Shown: one piece after another, positions 7,809 to 16,440 of the stretch
Numbering within the stretch: position 1 is the stretch's first letter
How the letters are laid out: each line of letters begins with the position of its first letter
DNA from: G958295935 sp965224235
Lineage (GTDB): Bacteria; Chloroflexota; Dehalococcoidia; Lucifugimonadales; Lucifugimonadaceae
Direction of reading: 5' to 3'
Assembly: GCA_965224235.1 (NCBI GenBank)
Contig: CBDCYP010000002.1
Span: forward strand, 558,001 to 622,000
Length of the DNA stretch: 64,000 nucleotides
Program-made: the position numbers and the translations under genes
Notes under the pieces: generated by a model
Told to the model about the DNA's origin: nothing
Seen by the model: the letters and a program-made list of their open reading frames with translations, nothing else
Databases searched by the model: none

Positions 7809-9170
7809 CTATCTACCGAACCGCAGCAGTCTTCCTACTGACGAAGCCAGTGATTCCTCCGCCGCCGCGGCGTCGGCCAACTTCCCGCTCAACAACGGAT
7901 CGTAAGGCGTGCTATCCGTGTCGATGCTGGTGGTGATGGAGAAGAGTATGGTGTCGTTTCTGCCGCTGTCTTTGCAACGTTGCGCCTCCGCAATCACCTC
8001 TTTCACCGTGTACATGGAGGCTGGCGACAGCACCACGCCTTCAGACCTTGTGAACTCCAGGCCGGCTTCGTACGCCTCCCGTTGGCTGTGCACGACGGCC
8101 TCCACAAGTTGTTCCTTGTACAAAGCTGAAATCAGCGGAGCGACTCCGTGGTAACGCATGCCACCGGCGAAGATGCCGGGCGGGGTGTACTCGTGCCCCA
8201 ACGTGTACATCTGGACCATCGGCATCTGGCCCGCTGAATCGGCGGAGTCATACGCGTACACGCCTCTGGTCAGGCTTGGCGTCGATGCGGTTTCAACCGC
8301 CACAAATCGAGTGGGCGCGCCTTCTATGCGCCGCTTCATGAACGGGGCCAACAGTCCGGCGAAGTGGGCCCCGCCGCCGATGGCGCCGATAACCGCAGCC
8401 GGTTGCTCGTCGACCGCTGCGAGCTGCCTGAACGCTTCAAGACCTATCACGCTCTGATGGATGGCGGTGTGGTTCAACAAGGTCGGCATAGCGAACTTCA
8501 CTTCGGGCCGGAGGGTCGCCTCCTCGTAGGCTTCGGCCAGTGCGACGCCAATCGATCCGGCGCCGCTCCCCCTGGTTTCGAGCGTTCTCGCGCCGACGCG
8601 TGTGTCGCGGCTTGGGCTTTCCACAATGTCTATTCCCCATAGCCTCGCAGCCGCTTCGCCAAATTGAGACTCGTCCCTGACTGAATAGACTCGCGCATTT
8701 ATGCCAAAGACGCTGCAGGCGTGACCCACGGCATTGACCCACACTCCGCCCGCCCCGCCGGTGACGATGGCGCTGAACCCTCCGGCGCGAACGTAATGCG
8801 CAACCGGAATTGCGGTGTTGGACTCGTACGAGCCGGAAGGGCTGCCGCCTTCGAACTTGTAGTACAACCGGGCCGGTGTCCCGATAAGCTCTTCCAGCTT
8901 GCGAGCCCTGAACATGGGCGTCGGCCGCCACTGCGCGTACGCTGACTTGACCTCTGGCGGAATGCGAAACGCACGTTGCCGGCGCTCGGCCAACTCCTGT
9001 TGTTGAATAGGCGCAGGGAATAACGGCTCAAGTTCCCTCGAAGTCACCGGATAGCCCGATGGCGACATCATGGGAGGGATGCGAAATGGAAGGTCCGCGG
9101 CCAGGTTGTACCATGACCGGGGCATCTCCCTGGGACTGAGCGTTACCTTGTTGTCTGTGACGCTTGCCAT
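7809..9170 (-). CDS. TrpB2-like fold-type II PLP protein lacking the PLP lysine
   Basis: A 453-residue homologue of the TrpB2 form of tryptophan synthase beta. Family landmarks are PRSWYNLAADLP near the N terminus, WRPTPMFRARKLEEL (81-95), YYKFEGGSPSGS (103-114), and a glycine-rich AIGGGAHFAGL phosphate loop. The segment that should read GSHKPN is GSYESN (113-118), so the Schiff-base lysine is E116. The catalytic-glutamate segment ETGAGQWG is VTGGAGGVW (136-144). The fold appears intact without the main catalytic residues, so synthase activity is unlikely. It lies 187 bases upstream of the E1 alpha start, same strand. No trpA is near. It could be a pseudoenzyme or a lyase with altered chemistry. 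Confidence 0.85.
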   Translation of the reverse strand: MASVTDNKVTLSPREMPRSWYNLAADLPFRIPPMMSPSGYPVTSRELEPLFPAPIQQQELAERRQRAFRIPPEVKSAYAQWRPTPMFRARKLEELIGTPARLYYKFEGGSPSGSYESNTAIPVAHYVRAGGFSAIVTGGAGGVWVNAVGHACSVFGINARVYSVRDESQFGEAAARLWGIDIVESPSRDTRVGARTLETRGSGAGSIGVALAEAYEEATLRPEVKFAMPTLLNHTAIHQSVIGLEAFRQLAAVDEQPAAVIGAIGGGAHFAGLLAPFMKRRIEGAPTRFVAVETASTPSLTRGVYAYDSADSAGQMPMVQMYTLGHEYTPPGIFAGGMRYHGVAPLISALYKEQLVEAVVHSQREAYEAGLEFTRSEGVVLSPASMYTVKEVIAEAQRCKDSGRNDTILFSITTSIDTDSTPYDPLLSGKLADAAAAEESLASSVGRLLRFGR

Positions 9171-9255
9171 CTACCGGTTTCCCAACAATCTCTGATGAAT
9201 ATGCCCAAAACCCCGCGCCGTCAGACGGTAATATCTGCCGCGGTGTTCCTCTTCC

Positions 9256-9540
9256 TTACATGACAATCGGTGACTTGGTAATACGGATCGTGCAAGGAGT
9301 GGCGCCTATCCCGGAGAACGGGTCGAGCACGGATTGGGGCTGAACTTCCCCGATTAACCGTTCGACCAATCCCCGGGAGAAACCCTCTTTGTACTTCAGC
9401 CACCGAAACCCGGGGAGGTCTCTGCTGCCCTGATACGAAACTGCCTTGCGCGCAAGTTCCGGATTGACGACCAAACGCGACGCAAATCGCTCGTTCAACG
9501 AACGCCGCTCGTACAACCTGCCACTGTTTGGACGATTCAT
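9256..9540 (-). pseudogene. Remnant of a DNA methyltransferase
   Basis: A 94-residue frame contains GFRWLKYKEGFSRGLV and then VLDPFSGIGATPCTI, the S-adenosylmethionine-binding motif I (DPFxGxG) of amino-group DNA methyltransferases. The frame ends soon after motif I and the catalytic (N/D/S)PPY motif is absent, so only a piece of a gene of 300 or more residues survives. No cognate restriction gene is near. Confidence 0.55.
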
Positions 9541-9885
9541 GGGTTCCGTAACTTTGCTTGCGAATAAGCGAATAAGCCGGAAGAAAGTGGTCGCTGTTTC
9601 GGCATGGCCTCAAATCGTCCGACGCGGTATCGCTCATCGTCGCATAGGCCCGCGGTAGGTCACGGTCCGTCACGCCAGCTATGCCAAACGGATTGTAGCT
9701 ATGCCCCAGCCGAACTGCGATACCGCTTGTCTCGTTCGATACCGGGTTTGGTGGGGGAATGTACGATGGCAAGACGCTCTGCAGGCCGTGGCTCGACGTG
9801 GGTGTCTTGCCCGTCTCGCCGCGGACCGTCGCCAAAGCCAGGATCAAGTCTGATTACGCCGGAGAAGGGGTGTTGGACCGCACGC
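9541..9885. other. Intergenic region, nothing recognised
   Basis: These 345 bases between the methyltransferase remnant and the next small gene hold only open frames with no start signals or familiar motifs. They may include further decayed sequence from the remnant. Confidence 0.4.
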
Positions 9886-10248
9886 ATGACCCAGATATGG
9901 ATCGAGATCGAGGAAAACCCGAACTGCGGCTACCTGCCGCTTCGAACGTACTCGTCGAGCGGGGAGGAGCAGTCGGCCCCCTCGGCGTTGTTGTCGTACA
10001 CAGCGGACGGCGAGGTGACAGAGGTGACAGGTTGGGACCCAGACGACGGCGGGTCGCCGTGCGACGTGCGTTGGCTTCGAGTCGGCGACTCGGGCGAGGG
10101 AGAATCCATCCTTGTTTGCGGCGGCGATTGGGGGGTCAGGCTCCGGCCGTTTTCCGGCCGAACGGAGTGGAGCATGACGGCGCCGGACCAAAGCGGCGAA
10201 CCTTATTTGCTGCTCGCTCCCGAAGTGATAATCCGACCAGCCGAATGA
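9886..10248 (+). CDS. Hypothetical protein
   Basis: A 120-residue acidic protein beginning MTQIWIEIEENPNCGYLPLR and rich in Ser, Gly, Asp and Glu. I do not recognise the family. The composition (WDPDDGG, LRVGDSGEG, VCGGDWGVRL) looks like a small beta-rich soluble protein. There is no signal peptide or membrane segment. The ATG at 9886 has only a distant GGAG, and the frame is open further upstream, so the start is uncertain. It converges on the next gene with nine bases between them. Confidence 0.45.
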   Translation: MTQIWIEIEENPNCGYLPLRTYSSSGEEQSAPSALLSYTADGEVTEVTGWDPDDGGSPCDVRWLRVGDSGEGESILVCGGDWGVRLRPFSGRTEWSMTAPDQSGEPYLLLAPEVIIRPAE

Positions 10249-10257
10249 CCCGCGACG

Positions 10258-10533
10258 TCAGTTAATTTCGTCTGGACCGACTGAGGGGTCGGGGCCGCGC
10301 TTCTCGTCTGACCGGACTCCGCGACACCGCGCAGCCGCGAACATCGGGTCTTCAGCGCCGTCTTCCGGCTGATCCAGGTGCGCCCGCTCGCGCGCCGGTC
10401 CCTTTGAGCCAAGACCCGGGACTCCCATGAACCTGGCGGCAGACTCCAGCGCATCGGCCATGTCGACTGCTGTTCGTTTCAGGAATTGGCGGCGATCCAG
10501 CGCCTGGGGATCATCCCCATTTTCTTGTGTCAT
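10258..10533 (-). CDS. Small hypothetical protein with RRQFLK motif
   Basis: A 91-residue protein starting MTQENGDD, supported by GGAG before ATG 10533. It carries DRRQFLKRTAVDM, which resembles a Tat twin-arginine motif, but no hydrophobic stretch follows (ADALESAARFMG is amphipathic), so export is doubtful. The C-terminal half is charged and low in complexity. The role is unknown. It is divergent from the ACIII operon, whose promoter lies about 140 bases away. Confidence 0.4.
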   Translation of the reverse strand: MTQENGDDPQALDRRQFLKRTAVDMADALESAARFMGVPGLGSKGPARERAHLDQPEDGAEDPMFAAARCRGVRSDEKRGPDPSVGPDEIN

Positions 10534-10667
10534 GCCATTCTCCGGGACCCGGCCAGCCGCTATCTCCTGCTGCTTGCGCATTGATTAACGGGAGCGTTCA
10601 AATTTGATCTCGCCCAAATGATATCCGCCAAGTGTGCGGCGGTAACGCTCAGTCGGCCGAATTCACC

Positions 10668-10695
10668 TTGACACTAAAAATTCTCTCGTGATAGT
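10668..10695 (+). promoter_or_regulatory. Candidate sigma-70-type promoter of the ACIII operon
   Basis: TTGACA at 10668-10673 is a perfect -35 hexamer. It is followed after 16 bases by GATAGT (10690-10695), a 4/6 match to TATAAT. It lies about 120 bases before the first gene of the cluster. Confidence 0.45.
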
Positions 10696-10818
10696 TTTCA
10701 CACGTGCTTTCGCGGTACAGTCGTAGGGATTGACGCGGATATTAGTGGCACGTCCTGACGGGCGACCTCTAAGGCGCATGAAGAAACCGTTACCAAGCCC
10801 CGGAGTCGCCGTTCCCAA

Positions 10819-11112
10819 GTGGATCCGAACACGACCACAGGCGCTGACTGGGATTTAACCAGCACGACCCTCAAGCTACTCTGGGTATCCCTGTTGTTTG
10901 CTCTGGGGGCGGGGTTTTCGCTTGTCACAGCGCACGCACTCATTCCGTCCGCGGTATCGACGAACACGATCCCGAAGGTATGGGAAAAACTGAGATGGCC
11001 ACTCTACGTGTTCGGCGTTCTGTCGTTCGCGGGGATTGGCGTTACGCTCGCGTTCGCTGCGTTTGAGGCAGAGCCATTCATCACCAGGATCTACGACCGC
11101 TACTGGCAATGA
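10819..11112 (+). CDS. Small two-helix membrane protein preceding ACIII genes
   Basis: A 97-residue protein with two predicted transmembrane helices, about residues 18-40 (LLWVSLLFALGAGFSLVTA) and 62-85 (YVFGVLSFAGIGVTLAFAAF). It begins with GTG at 10819; no strong ribosome-binding site is visible. I do not recognise a family. Its position as first gene of the ACIII cluster, 50 bases before actA, suggests an accessory or assembly subunit. Confidence 0.6.
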   Translation: MDPNTTTGADWDLTSTTLKLLWVSLLFALGAGFSLVTAHALIPSAVSTNTIPKVWEKLRWPLYVFGVLSFAGIGVTLAFAAFEAEPFITRIYDRYWQ

Positions 11113-11162
11113 GCATGTCGGCAGCAGTCCGTAAAGCCCTGCCACTCCGGGACACCGACTGA

Positions 11163-11879
11163 TTGGCGCCGTTACTCGACTTCCTAAAAGAAAAGCACAG
11201 GACCACGCCCCTATGGATCAAGGTCTTGGCGCCCTTCCTGATGCTTGGTGGCCTTGCCGTGTTCGCAGCAGTCGGCGCCGTCACTGCGTTCGTCGTGGTC
11301 GCATGGCTGGGTCAACCTGTTCCAGTGCTCGGGTTCGAGCAGACTGTCGAGCAGCCGATTGCGTTCCCGCACACGATCCACGCCGGGACCGGCGTATATA
11401 CCGACGCGACCGGCCAGAGCATCGAGGGCCTCGGCATGGACTGCACGTTCTGCCACCGCACTGTGGCGAAGCAGGCCAACGCAGGGGTACCGCCCGCGGG
11501 TCTCTGCAGTTACTGCCACAAGGTCATTGGGCCGGAGAACAACCCCGAACTGGCAAAGTTACGCAGCGCGGCAGGCCTGACCGACGATCCGCCAGCCCCG
11601 ATCAACTGGAAACGCGTGCACAGACTGCCCGACCACGTCAGATTCGTGCACGAACCACACATCCGCTTTCTCACTCAAAATCCCTCGGCGATCAGGAATG
11701 CCGCGCCCGGCGTGAATCAGCAAACTGAAGTTGTGCCTGCCATTGTTTGCTCCACCTGTCACGGTGACGTCGCCTCGATGGAAGAGGTAAAGCAGGTAGA
11801 GCCATTGAAGATGGGGCAGTGCGTAGATTGCCACCGCGAAAATGAAGCGCCCACCGACTGCGCGTCGTGCCATCACTGA
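11163..11879 (+). CDS. actA: Alternative complex III subunit ActA, pentaheme cytochrome c
   Basis: A 238-residue protein with an N-terminal membrane anchor (about residues 18-48) and five CxxCH haem c sites: CTFCH, CSYCH, CSTCH, CVDCH and a terminal CASCH. Extra histidines (FPHTIHAG, FVHEPHIRF) could be axial ligands. ActA is the multihaem subunit of alternative complex III, the quinol:electron acceptor oxidoreductase that replaces cytochrome bc1. Start is TTG 11163, the first codon that retains the anchor. It is followed after 25 bases by actB1. Confidence 0.88.
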   Translation: MAPLLDFLKEKHRTTPLWIKVLAPFLMLGGLAVFAAVGAVTAFVVVAWLGQPVPVLGFEQTVEQPIAFPHTIHAGTGVYTDATGQSIEGLGMDCTFCHRTVAKQANAGVPPAGLCSYCHKVIGPENNPELAKLRSAAGLTDDPPAPINWKRVHRLPDHVRFVHEPHIRFLTQNPSAIRNAAPGVNQQTEVVPAIVCSTCHGDVASMEEVKQVEPLKMGQCVDCHRENEAPTDCASCHH

Positions 11880-11904
11880 TCTACACATCCTCTGAGGCAT
11901 TGTT

Positions 11905-14220
11905 TTGAAGAAACTGACACGCAGACAGTTCATGGCCCTGAGCGGCAAGGCCGCCACAGGCGCGGTGATATTCGTGGCGTGCGGGCTGCCGGAGCGTGAA
12001 CTTATCGTTCAGAGCCCTGTCGATCTTCCCGAAGACCTGGTGAGAGGCGAGGACGCCTGGTACGCCACGACGTGGAGCGACGTGCCCGGAGGTGACGGGC
12101 TGATCGTGCGGGTGATGGAGGGCCGGGCCAAAAAGGTCGCGGGCAACCCCGACTTCCCCGTCAACTCAGGCAAACAGAGCGTTAGGCACGATGCGGCGCT
12201 CCAACTGCTGTACCACCCCGACCGAATCTCCCAACCCTATATGCGGCGCAGCAAGGGAGGGTTGTTGGCCCCCATCACCTGGGCCGAGGCAGAAGCGGAG
12301 TTGTCCAACGCCATCGGAACCGCATCTCAAGGGCTGACGGTGGTTACCAACCCGCTGCGAGGACACCTCGGATGGGTTGCACAGCAGTTTTCCGCCCTCT
12401 ACGGCGGCCGGCACATGACGTTCGACCCGGTCGAGCAGGGAGTGCTTCATCGAGCGGTTGAAGACGTTTTCGGTCAGACCGCGCTCCCCGACCTGGACAT
12501 TGGCCGCGCCCAGTCGGCGCTTTCGTTCGGCGCAGACTGGCTGAGCACGTGGGTGTCGCCGGTCGGCATGTCCGTCAAGTACGGCCAGTTCCGCGGCCAG
12601 GACCATCGCGGCTACCTGACGCACGTTGAACCCCGGATGTCGATGACCGCGGCGGCTGCCGACCTGTGGATAGCGCCGAAGCCCGGCACCGAGGGCGCCG
12701 TTGCCCTGGCCATTGCAAAACAGATCATCGATCACGGCTGGGCCTCGGCCGATGAAATCAGCGCGTTTCAGCAAAACATGCCCCAAGGCGCGCTCGACGA
12801 CTACGCGATCGACTCTGTTGCCGAACGCACCGGAGTACCGCCTGACCGCATCCGGAAGGCGGCGGAGAAGCTCGGCACGAAACGGCCGGCGGTGGCGTTT
12901 GGCGGAGGAAGCGCTGGCGCGCACACTAACGGAAGCTTCAACCTGCGAGCGATCTACTCCCTCAACTATCTGCTTGGCGCAGTGGGCGCCGACGGCGGTG
13001 TCCGCGCCAACCCCGGCTCTCCATTGGAAGGCGTGCCGTCGTCGGCCACCGGAGCGCCATTCTCCGAGTGGGAGAGCGAACTGGCGCAGTGGCGCGCCGG
13101 CAACGTCGGCACGGTGATCATTCGCGGGGCGGACCTCGTTCACGGCATGCCTGCGTCGGTCGACGTAAGGGGCGCGCTGGACTCCGTGCCGCGGGTCATC
13201 GGATTCGCAACGGTAATGGACGACACGGCGGCGGCAGCCGACCTCATTCTGCCGGAAATGTCATTCCTCGAAAGTTGGGGCACCGACATTCCGGAGCCCG
13301 GCCCCGGGTATCAGACCGTTGCATTCCAACAGCCCGTCGTGGGCCCAACCGTCAACCTCGACGAATCGGCGCTGATTGCCGACGCGAGGTCGTTCGGAGA
13401 CGTCTTGCTGTGGGCAAGCGGGGGCGCGTTAGGAGTGCGGACGATGGAAGATCTGGTGAGGAACGCCTCCGGCCAACTCTTCGATCTTGGCAAACGGTCC
13501 GACTCGATCAACGCGCCGGACAAGCAACTTTTCATGAACGGCGTGCTCCAGAGGGGAGGATGGTGGGACACCGGCGAGACCGGAGACGGGTTGGCAGACG
13601 CAGCGCCGGCGATCGGATCCTCGGCTCCAGCCTACTCCGCCACCGTGCCGGAAGAAGAAGGCCGGGAATTCCACCTCATACCATTTCAATCCAACGCCCT
13701 CCTCGACGGGCGGCTCGCCCCGGCGCCGTGGGCGCAACAATCGCCTGACCCGATGTCGTCTGCTGTGTGGGACACATGGGTGGAGATCAGTAAGAAAGAT
13801 GCCGGGGAGCTCAATATCATCGAAGGGGACGTGCTATTCATCCGCTCCCCCAACGGTGAAATCGAAGCCCTCGCATACCCCCATCCGGGCGTGCCGCCCG
13901 GAGTCATCGGCATACCGATGGGTCAGGGCCACAGCCACGGAGGGCGCTACGCCGAGGGGCGCGGCCACAACGTGATGAGCATCATTGCGGGCCTGAGGGA
14001 TTCGGAGACCGGCGCCCTTGCGTGGGCGGCAACGATGGTGCGCGTCTCGAAGTCCGGCCGCAGGCGTAAGGTGCCGAAGTTCGAGGGTACAGTCGAAGCG
14101 TTCCCGATCGAGCCGGGCGTGCCTGTGCTCGTGGTAGGACCCGGCGAGACGGCACACGAGGCGGAAGAGGCGAACCACCACCTTTATCAGCAGAGCATCT
14201 ATGAGGGCGGAAAAGAGTAG
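11905..14220 (+). CDS. actB: Alternative complex III subunit ActB1, molybdopterin-oxidoreductase-like
   Basis: A 771-residue protein resembling the catalytic subunit of the molybdopterin oxidoreductase superfamily, as ActB does. It opens with LTRRQFMALSGKAATGAVIF, a Tat-type signal, closely followed by VACG, a possible lipobox. No N-terminal 4Fe-4S cysteine cluster is visible, as expected because ActB does not bind molybdopterin. In Rhodothermus one ActB carries this domain plus the Fe-S domain; here the Fe-S part is a separate gene (14259-15008), a split form. Start TTG at 11905. Confidence 0.88.
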   Translation: MKKLTRRQFMALSGKAATGAVIFVACGLPERELIVQSPVDLPEDLVRGEDAWYATTWSDVPGGDGLIVRVMEGRAKKVAGNPDFPVNSGKQSVRHDAALQLLYHPDRISQPYMRRSKGGLLAPITWAEAEAELSNAIGTASQGLTVVTNPLRGHLGWVAQQFSALYGGRHMTFDPVEQGVLHRAVEDVFGQTALPDLDIGRAQSALSFGADWLSTWVSPVGMSVKYGQFRGQDHRGYLTHVEPRMSMTAAAADLWIAPKPGTEGAVALAIAKQIIDHGWASADEISAFQQNMPQGALDDYAIDSVAERTGVPPDRIRKAAEKLGTKRPAVAFGGGSAGAHTNGSFNLRAIYSLNYLLGAVGADGGVRANPGSPLEGVPSSATGAPFSEWESELAQWRAGNVGTVIIRGADLVHGMPASVDVRGALDSVPRVIGFATVMDDTAAAADLILPEMSFLESWGTDIPEPGPGYQTVAFQQPVVGPTVNLDESALIADARSFGDVLLWASGGALGVRTMEDLVRNASGQLFDLGKRSDSINAPDKQLFMNGVLQRGGWWDTGETGDGLADAAPAIGSSAPAYSATVPEEEGREFHLIPFQSNALLDGRLAPAPWAQQSPDPMSSAVWDTWVEISKKDAGELNIIEGDVLFIRSPNGEIEALAYPHPGVPPGVIGIPMGQGHSHGGRYAEGRGHNVMSIIAGLRDSETGALAWAATMVRVSKSGRRRKVPKFEGTVEAFPIEPGVPVLVVGPGETAHEAEEANHHLYQQSIYEGGKE

Positions 14221-14258
14221 GCTTTTACGCACACTTGCCGCCGCTACGGAACTGACGC

Positions 14259-15008
14259 ATGACAACCGAAACATTCGGTAAACATAAGTGGGGAATGGTG
14301 GTCGACGTCGACCGCTGTACGGGCTGCCAGGCCTGCGTACTTGCCTGTCAGGCGGAGAACAACATTCCGCTGAACACACAGGAACGTTACGAACGGGCCC
14401 GCGGCATGGCCTGGATCAGGGTAGAACGCTACTGGGAAGGCGAATTTCCCGACGTCAAGGCGCGCTTCATCCCGATCATGTGCCAGCACTGCGAGAACGC
14501 GCCGTGCGAACCGGTGTGCCCCGTGTTCGCCACCTATCACAACCCGGAAGGGATGAACGTACAGATATACAACCGTTGCGTCGGCACCAGGTACTGCGCC
14601 AACGGTTGCCCGTACATTGTTCGTTTCTTCAACTACTGGGAACCGGTGTGGCCCGAGTCGTTCAGGAACCACCTCAACCCTGACGTCACGATCCGAAGCC
14701 GCGGCATCATGGAAAAGTGCAGTTTCTGCATGCAGCGCATCCGCCGGGGAGTGCGAAAAGCCGCAAGTGAGGACCGGGAACTCCTCGACGGCGAGATTCA
14801 GACGGCCTGTCAGCAGGCGTGCCCGACCGACGCGCTGGTATTCGGAGATATCGATCCCGAAAACAATCGAACCAACCCGGGCCGCGCATACAGCATGATG
14901 CACGACGATCGGGCGTACTCGCTCCTTTCCAAGTTGAATACCGACCCCAACGTCATCTATTTGGCAAAGGTAGACCCTGACCGGGAAGGTGGGGCTGTTG
15001 ACCACTGA
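14259..15008 (+). CDS. Alternative complex III Fe-S subunit (ActB2)
   Basis: A 249-residue ferredoxin-like protein of the DmsB/NrfC type. Cysteine groups are CTGCQACVLAC at the N terminus, CQHCENAPCEPVCP, CVGTRYCANGCPY, and CSFCMQR with a later CQQACP, consistent with up to four Fe-S clusters. It corresponds to the C-terminal half of fused ActB and should pass electrons between ActB1/ActA and the membrane subunits. It overlaps the next gene by 20 bases. No signal peptide is present, so it probably travels with the Tat-exported ActB1. Confidence 0.9.
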   Translation: MTTETFGKHKWGMVVDVDRCTGCQACVLACQAENNIPLNTQERYERARGMAWIRVERYWEGEFPDVKARFIPIMCQHCENAPCEPVCPVFATYHNPEGMNVQIYNRCVGTRYCANGCPYIVRFFNYWEPVWPESFRNHLNPDVTIRSRGIMEKCSFCMQRIRRGVRKAASEDRELLDGEIQTACQQACPTDALVFGDIDPENNRTNPGRAYSMMHDDRAYSLLSKLNTDPNVIYLAKVDPDREGGAVDH

Positions 15009-16398
15009 TAAGCACAACCAGGACGGAGGACACCACGCCCTTCCTGAGGTAGTTCCTCCGAATGAGGTGGTGGTGGACCTCATGTCGAAGACCGCGGTCG
15101 GCAGCGGCTTCAAGCGCGCCGCCTGGATTCTGGGCATCCTGGCCGTGCTGGGCGTGGTTGGCGTGATCGGCAAGATCATCGACGACGGCAGCGACACGAC
15201 AAAGTGGGGCTACATCGCATCGCTCATGGCATTCCTGCTCACTGCGGGCGGCGGCGCGCCGATGGTGGCGATCGCTCCGGCGCTGGCCAAAGCAAACTGG
15301 GTCAGACCCGTATCCCGTATGGCGGCGCTGTTCTCGCTCGTAGGCGTCGTAACGTCATTGACGCTGATCCCGTTGCTTGTCCTGCTCCCGCCGCTGATCG
15401 TCGATGAGACGAGGCGCCGGTCGATCTGGTTTGAAGCTCCGAACTACTCCCCGCACTTCTGGGGCGTCATCGCCCTCCTGGGCCTGACGATCACGGGGCT
15501 GGGCCTACTCTATTCATCCGCCATACCCGACCTGGCCGCGATGCGCGATCACTCGTCGGGCTGGCGTCAGCGCTGGGGTAAAAAACTCGCACGTGGTTGG
15601 AGAGGCACCGACATCCAATGGCGTTCGTTGCGGATGCGCATCGGCATGTTCGGCACGCTCTACTTCCTGGTCCTCGTGTTCACGAACTTTCTGATAAGCA
15701 CCGATTTTGCGATGAGCATGGTGCCGGGCTGGCGAGACGCCATTTTTCCCATGTACCACTCGATTAGCTCCATACAGGCCGGCATTGCGTCAGTGGTGCT
15801 CGCGCTGTGGATAGCGCGGCGTTTTGGCGGCCTTGAACGCTATTTGCAACTCGACCAGTTCTGGGCGTTGGGCAAGCTGCTGTTCGCCTTTTCCCTGCTT
15901 TGGTTCTACTTCTTCTTCTCCGCGTTCATCGTGTTCTGGTACGGGCGCGCAAACGCAGACGTCGCGTTCCTGAACCTCCTCATCAGGGGGCCGATGATCT
16001 ACGGATTCTTCATCGCGTTCGTCTTTTGTTTCTTTGCGCCATGGTGGCTGCTCATCTGGAACCGGCTGCGAACGAGCGTAAACGGCCCCTCCGCAGTGGC
16101 CTTCCTTGTGCTGTTCGGAATTCTGGTCGACCGCATTCGCATATACGTGCCTTCATGGTCGGTACCCGGCGACCTTATCCACGTCCCGTATTTGACCGAC
16201 ATCCCAGGCACGCTGTGGCCTGACATATTCGACGTCCTGGCGATCATCGGCGGGATTTCGGCCGCGATATTGTTGATGCTTCTGGCGTCCCGACTGATCC
16301 CAGTGGTGTCGATATGGGAAATCCAGCAAATGAACCTGCTGTCCCGGCCGGTCAAATACTTGCGAACCCACGGGATGCTAGTGGCGAAGCCTGATTAG
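14989..16398 (+). CDS. actC: Alternative complex III membrane subunit ActC, NrfD/PsrC family
   Basis: A 469-residue polytopic membrane protein of the NrfD/PsrC family with about ten hydrophobic segments, the first at residues 43-65 (AAWILGILAVLGVVGVIGK). Conserved segments include RWGKKLARGWRGTDIQW and MVPGWRDAIFPMYHSISS. ActC carries a quinol-binding site in ACIII. The GTG at 14989 lies inside the end of the Fe-S subunit gene, so the two are likely translationally coupled; a TTG at 14998 is an alternative start. Confidence 0.88.
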   Translation: MGLLTTDKHNQDGGHHALPEVVPPNEVVVDLMSKTAVGSGFKRAAWILGILAVLGVVGVIGKIIDDGSDTTKWGYIASLMAFLLTAGGGAPMVAIAPALAKANWVRPVSRMAALFSLVGVVTSLTLIPLLVLLPPLIVDETRRRSIWFEAPNYSPHFWGVIALLGLTITGLGLLYSSAIPDLAAMRDHSSGWRQRWGKKLARGWRGTDIQWRSLRMRIGMFGTLYFLVLVFTNFLISTDFAMSMVPGWRDAIFPMYHSISSIQAGIASVVLALWIARRFGGLERYLQLDQFWALGKLLFAFSLLWFYFFFSAFIVFWYGRANADVAFLNLLIRGPMIYGFFIAFVFCFFAPWWLLIWNRLRTSVNGPSAVAFLVLFGILVDRIRIYVPSWSVPGDLIHVPYLTDIPGTLWPDIFDVLAIIGGISAAILLMLLASRLIPVVSIWEIQQMNLLSRPVKYLRTHGMLVAKPD

Positions 16399-16440
16399 GA
16401 GAAGGATCGGCCCTCTTGGAGGACCGGACCGCCAATAACG

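Noticed and set aside
12166..13143. 325-codon minus-strand open frame
   Set aside because: Antisense to actB1, no recognisable motif.
11905..14220. Functional molybdoenzyme (formate dehydrogenase or similar)
   Set aside because: No cysteine cluster for Fe-S and the surrounding genes are all ACIII subunits; it is the non-catalytic ActB.
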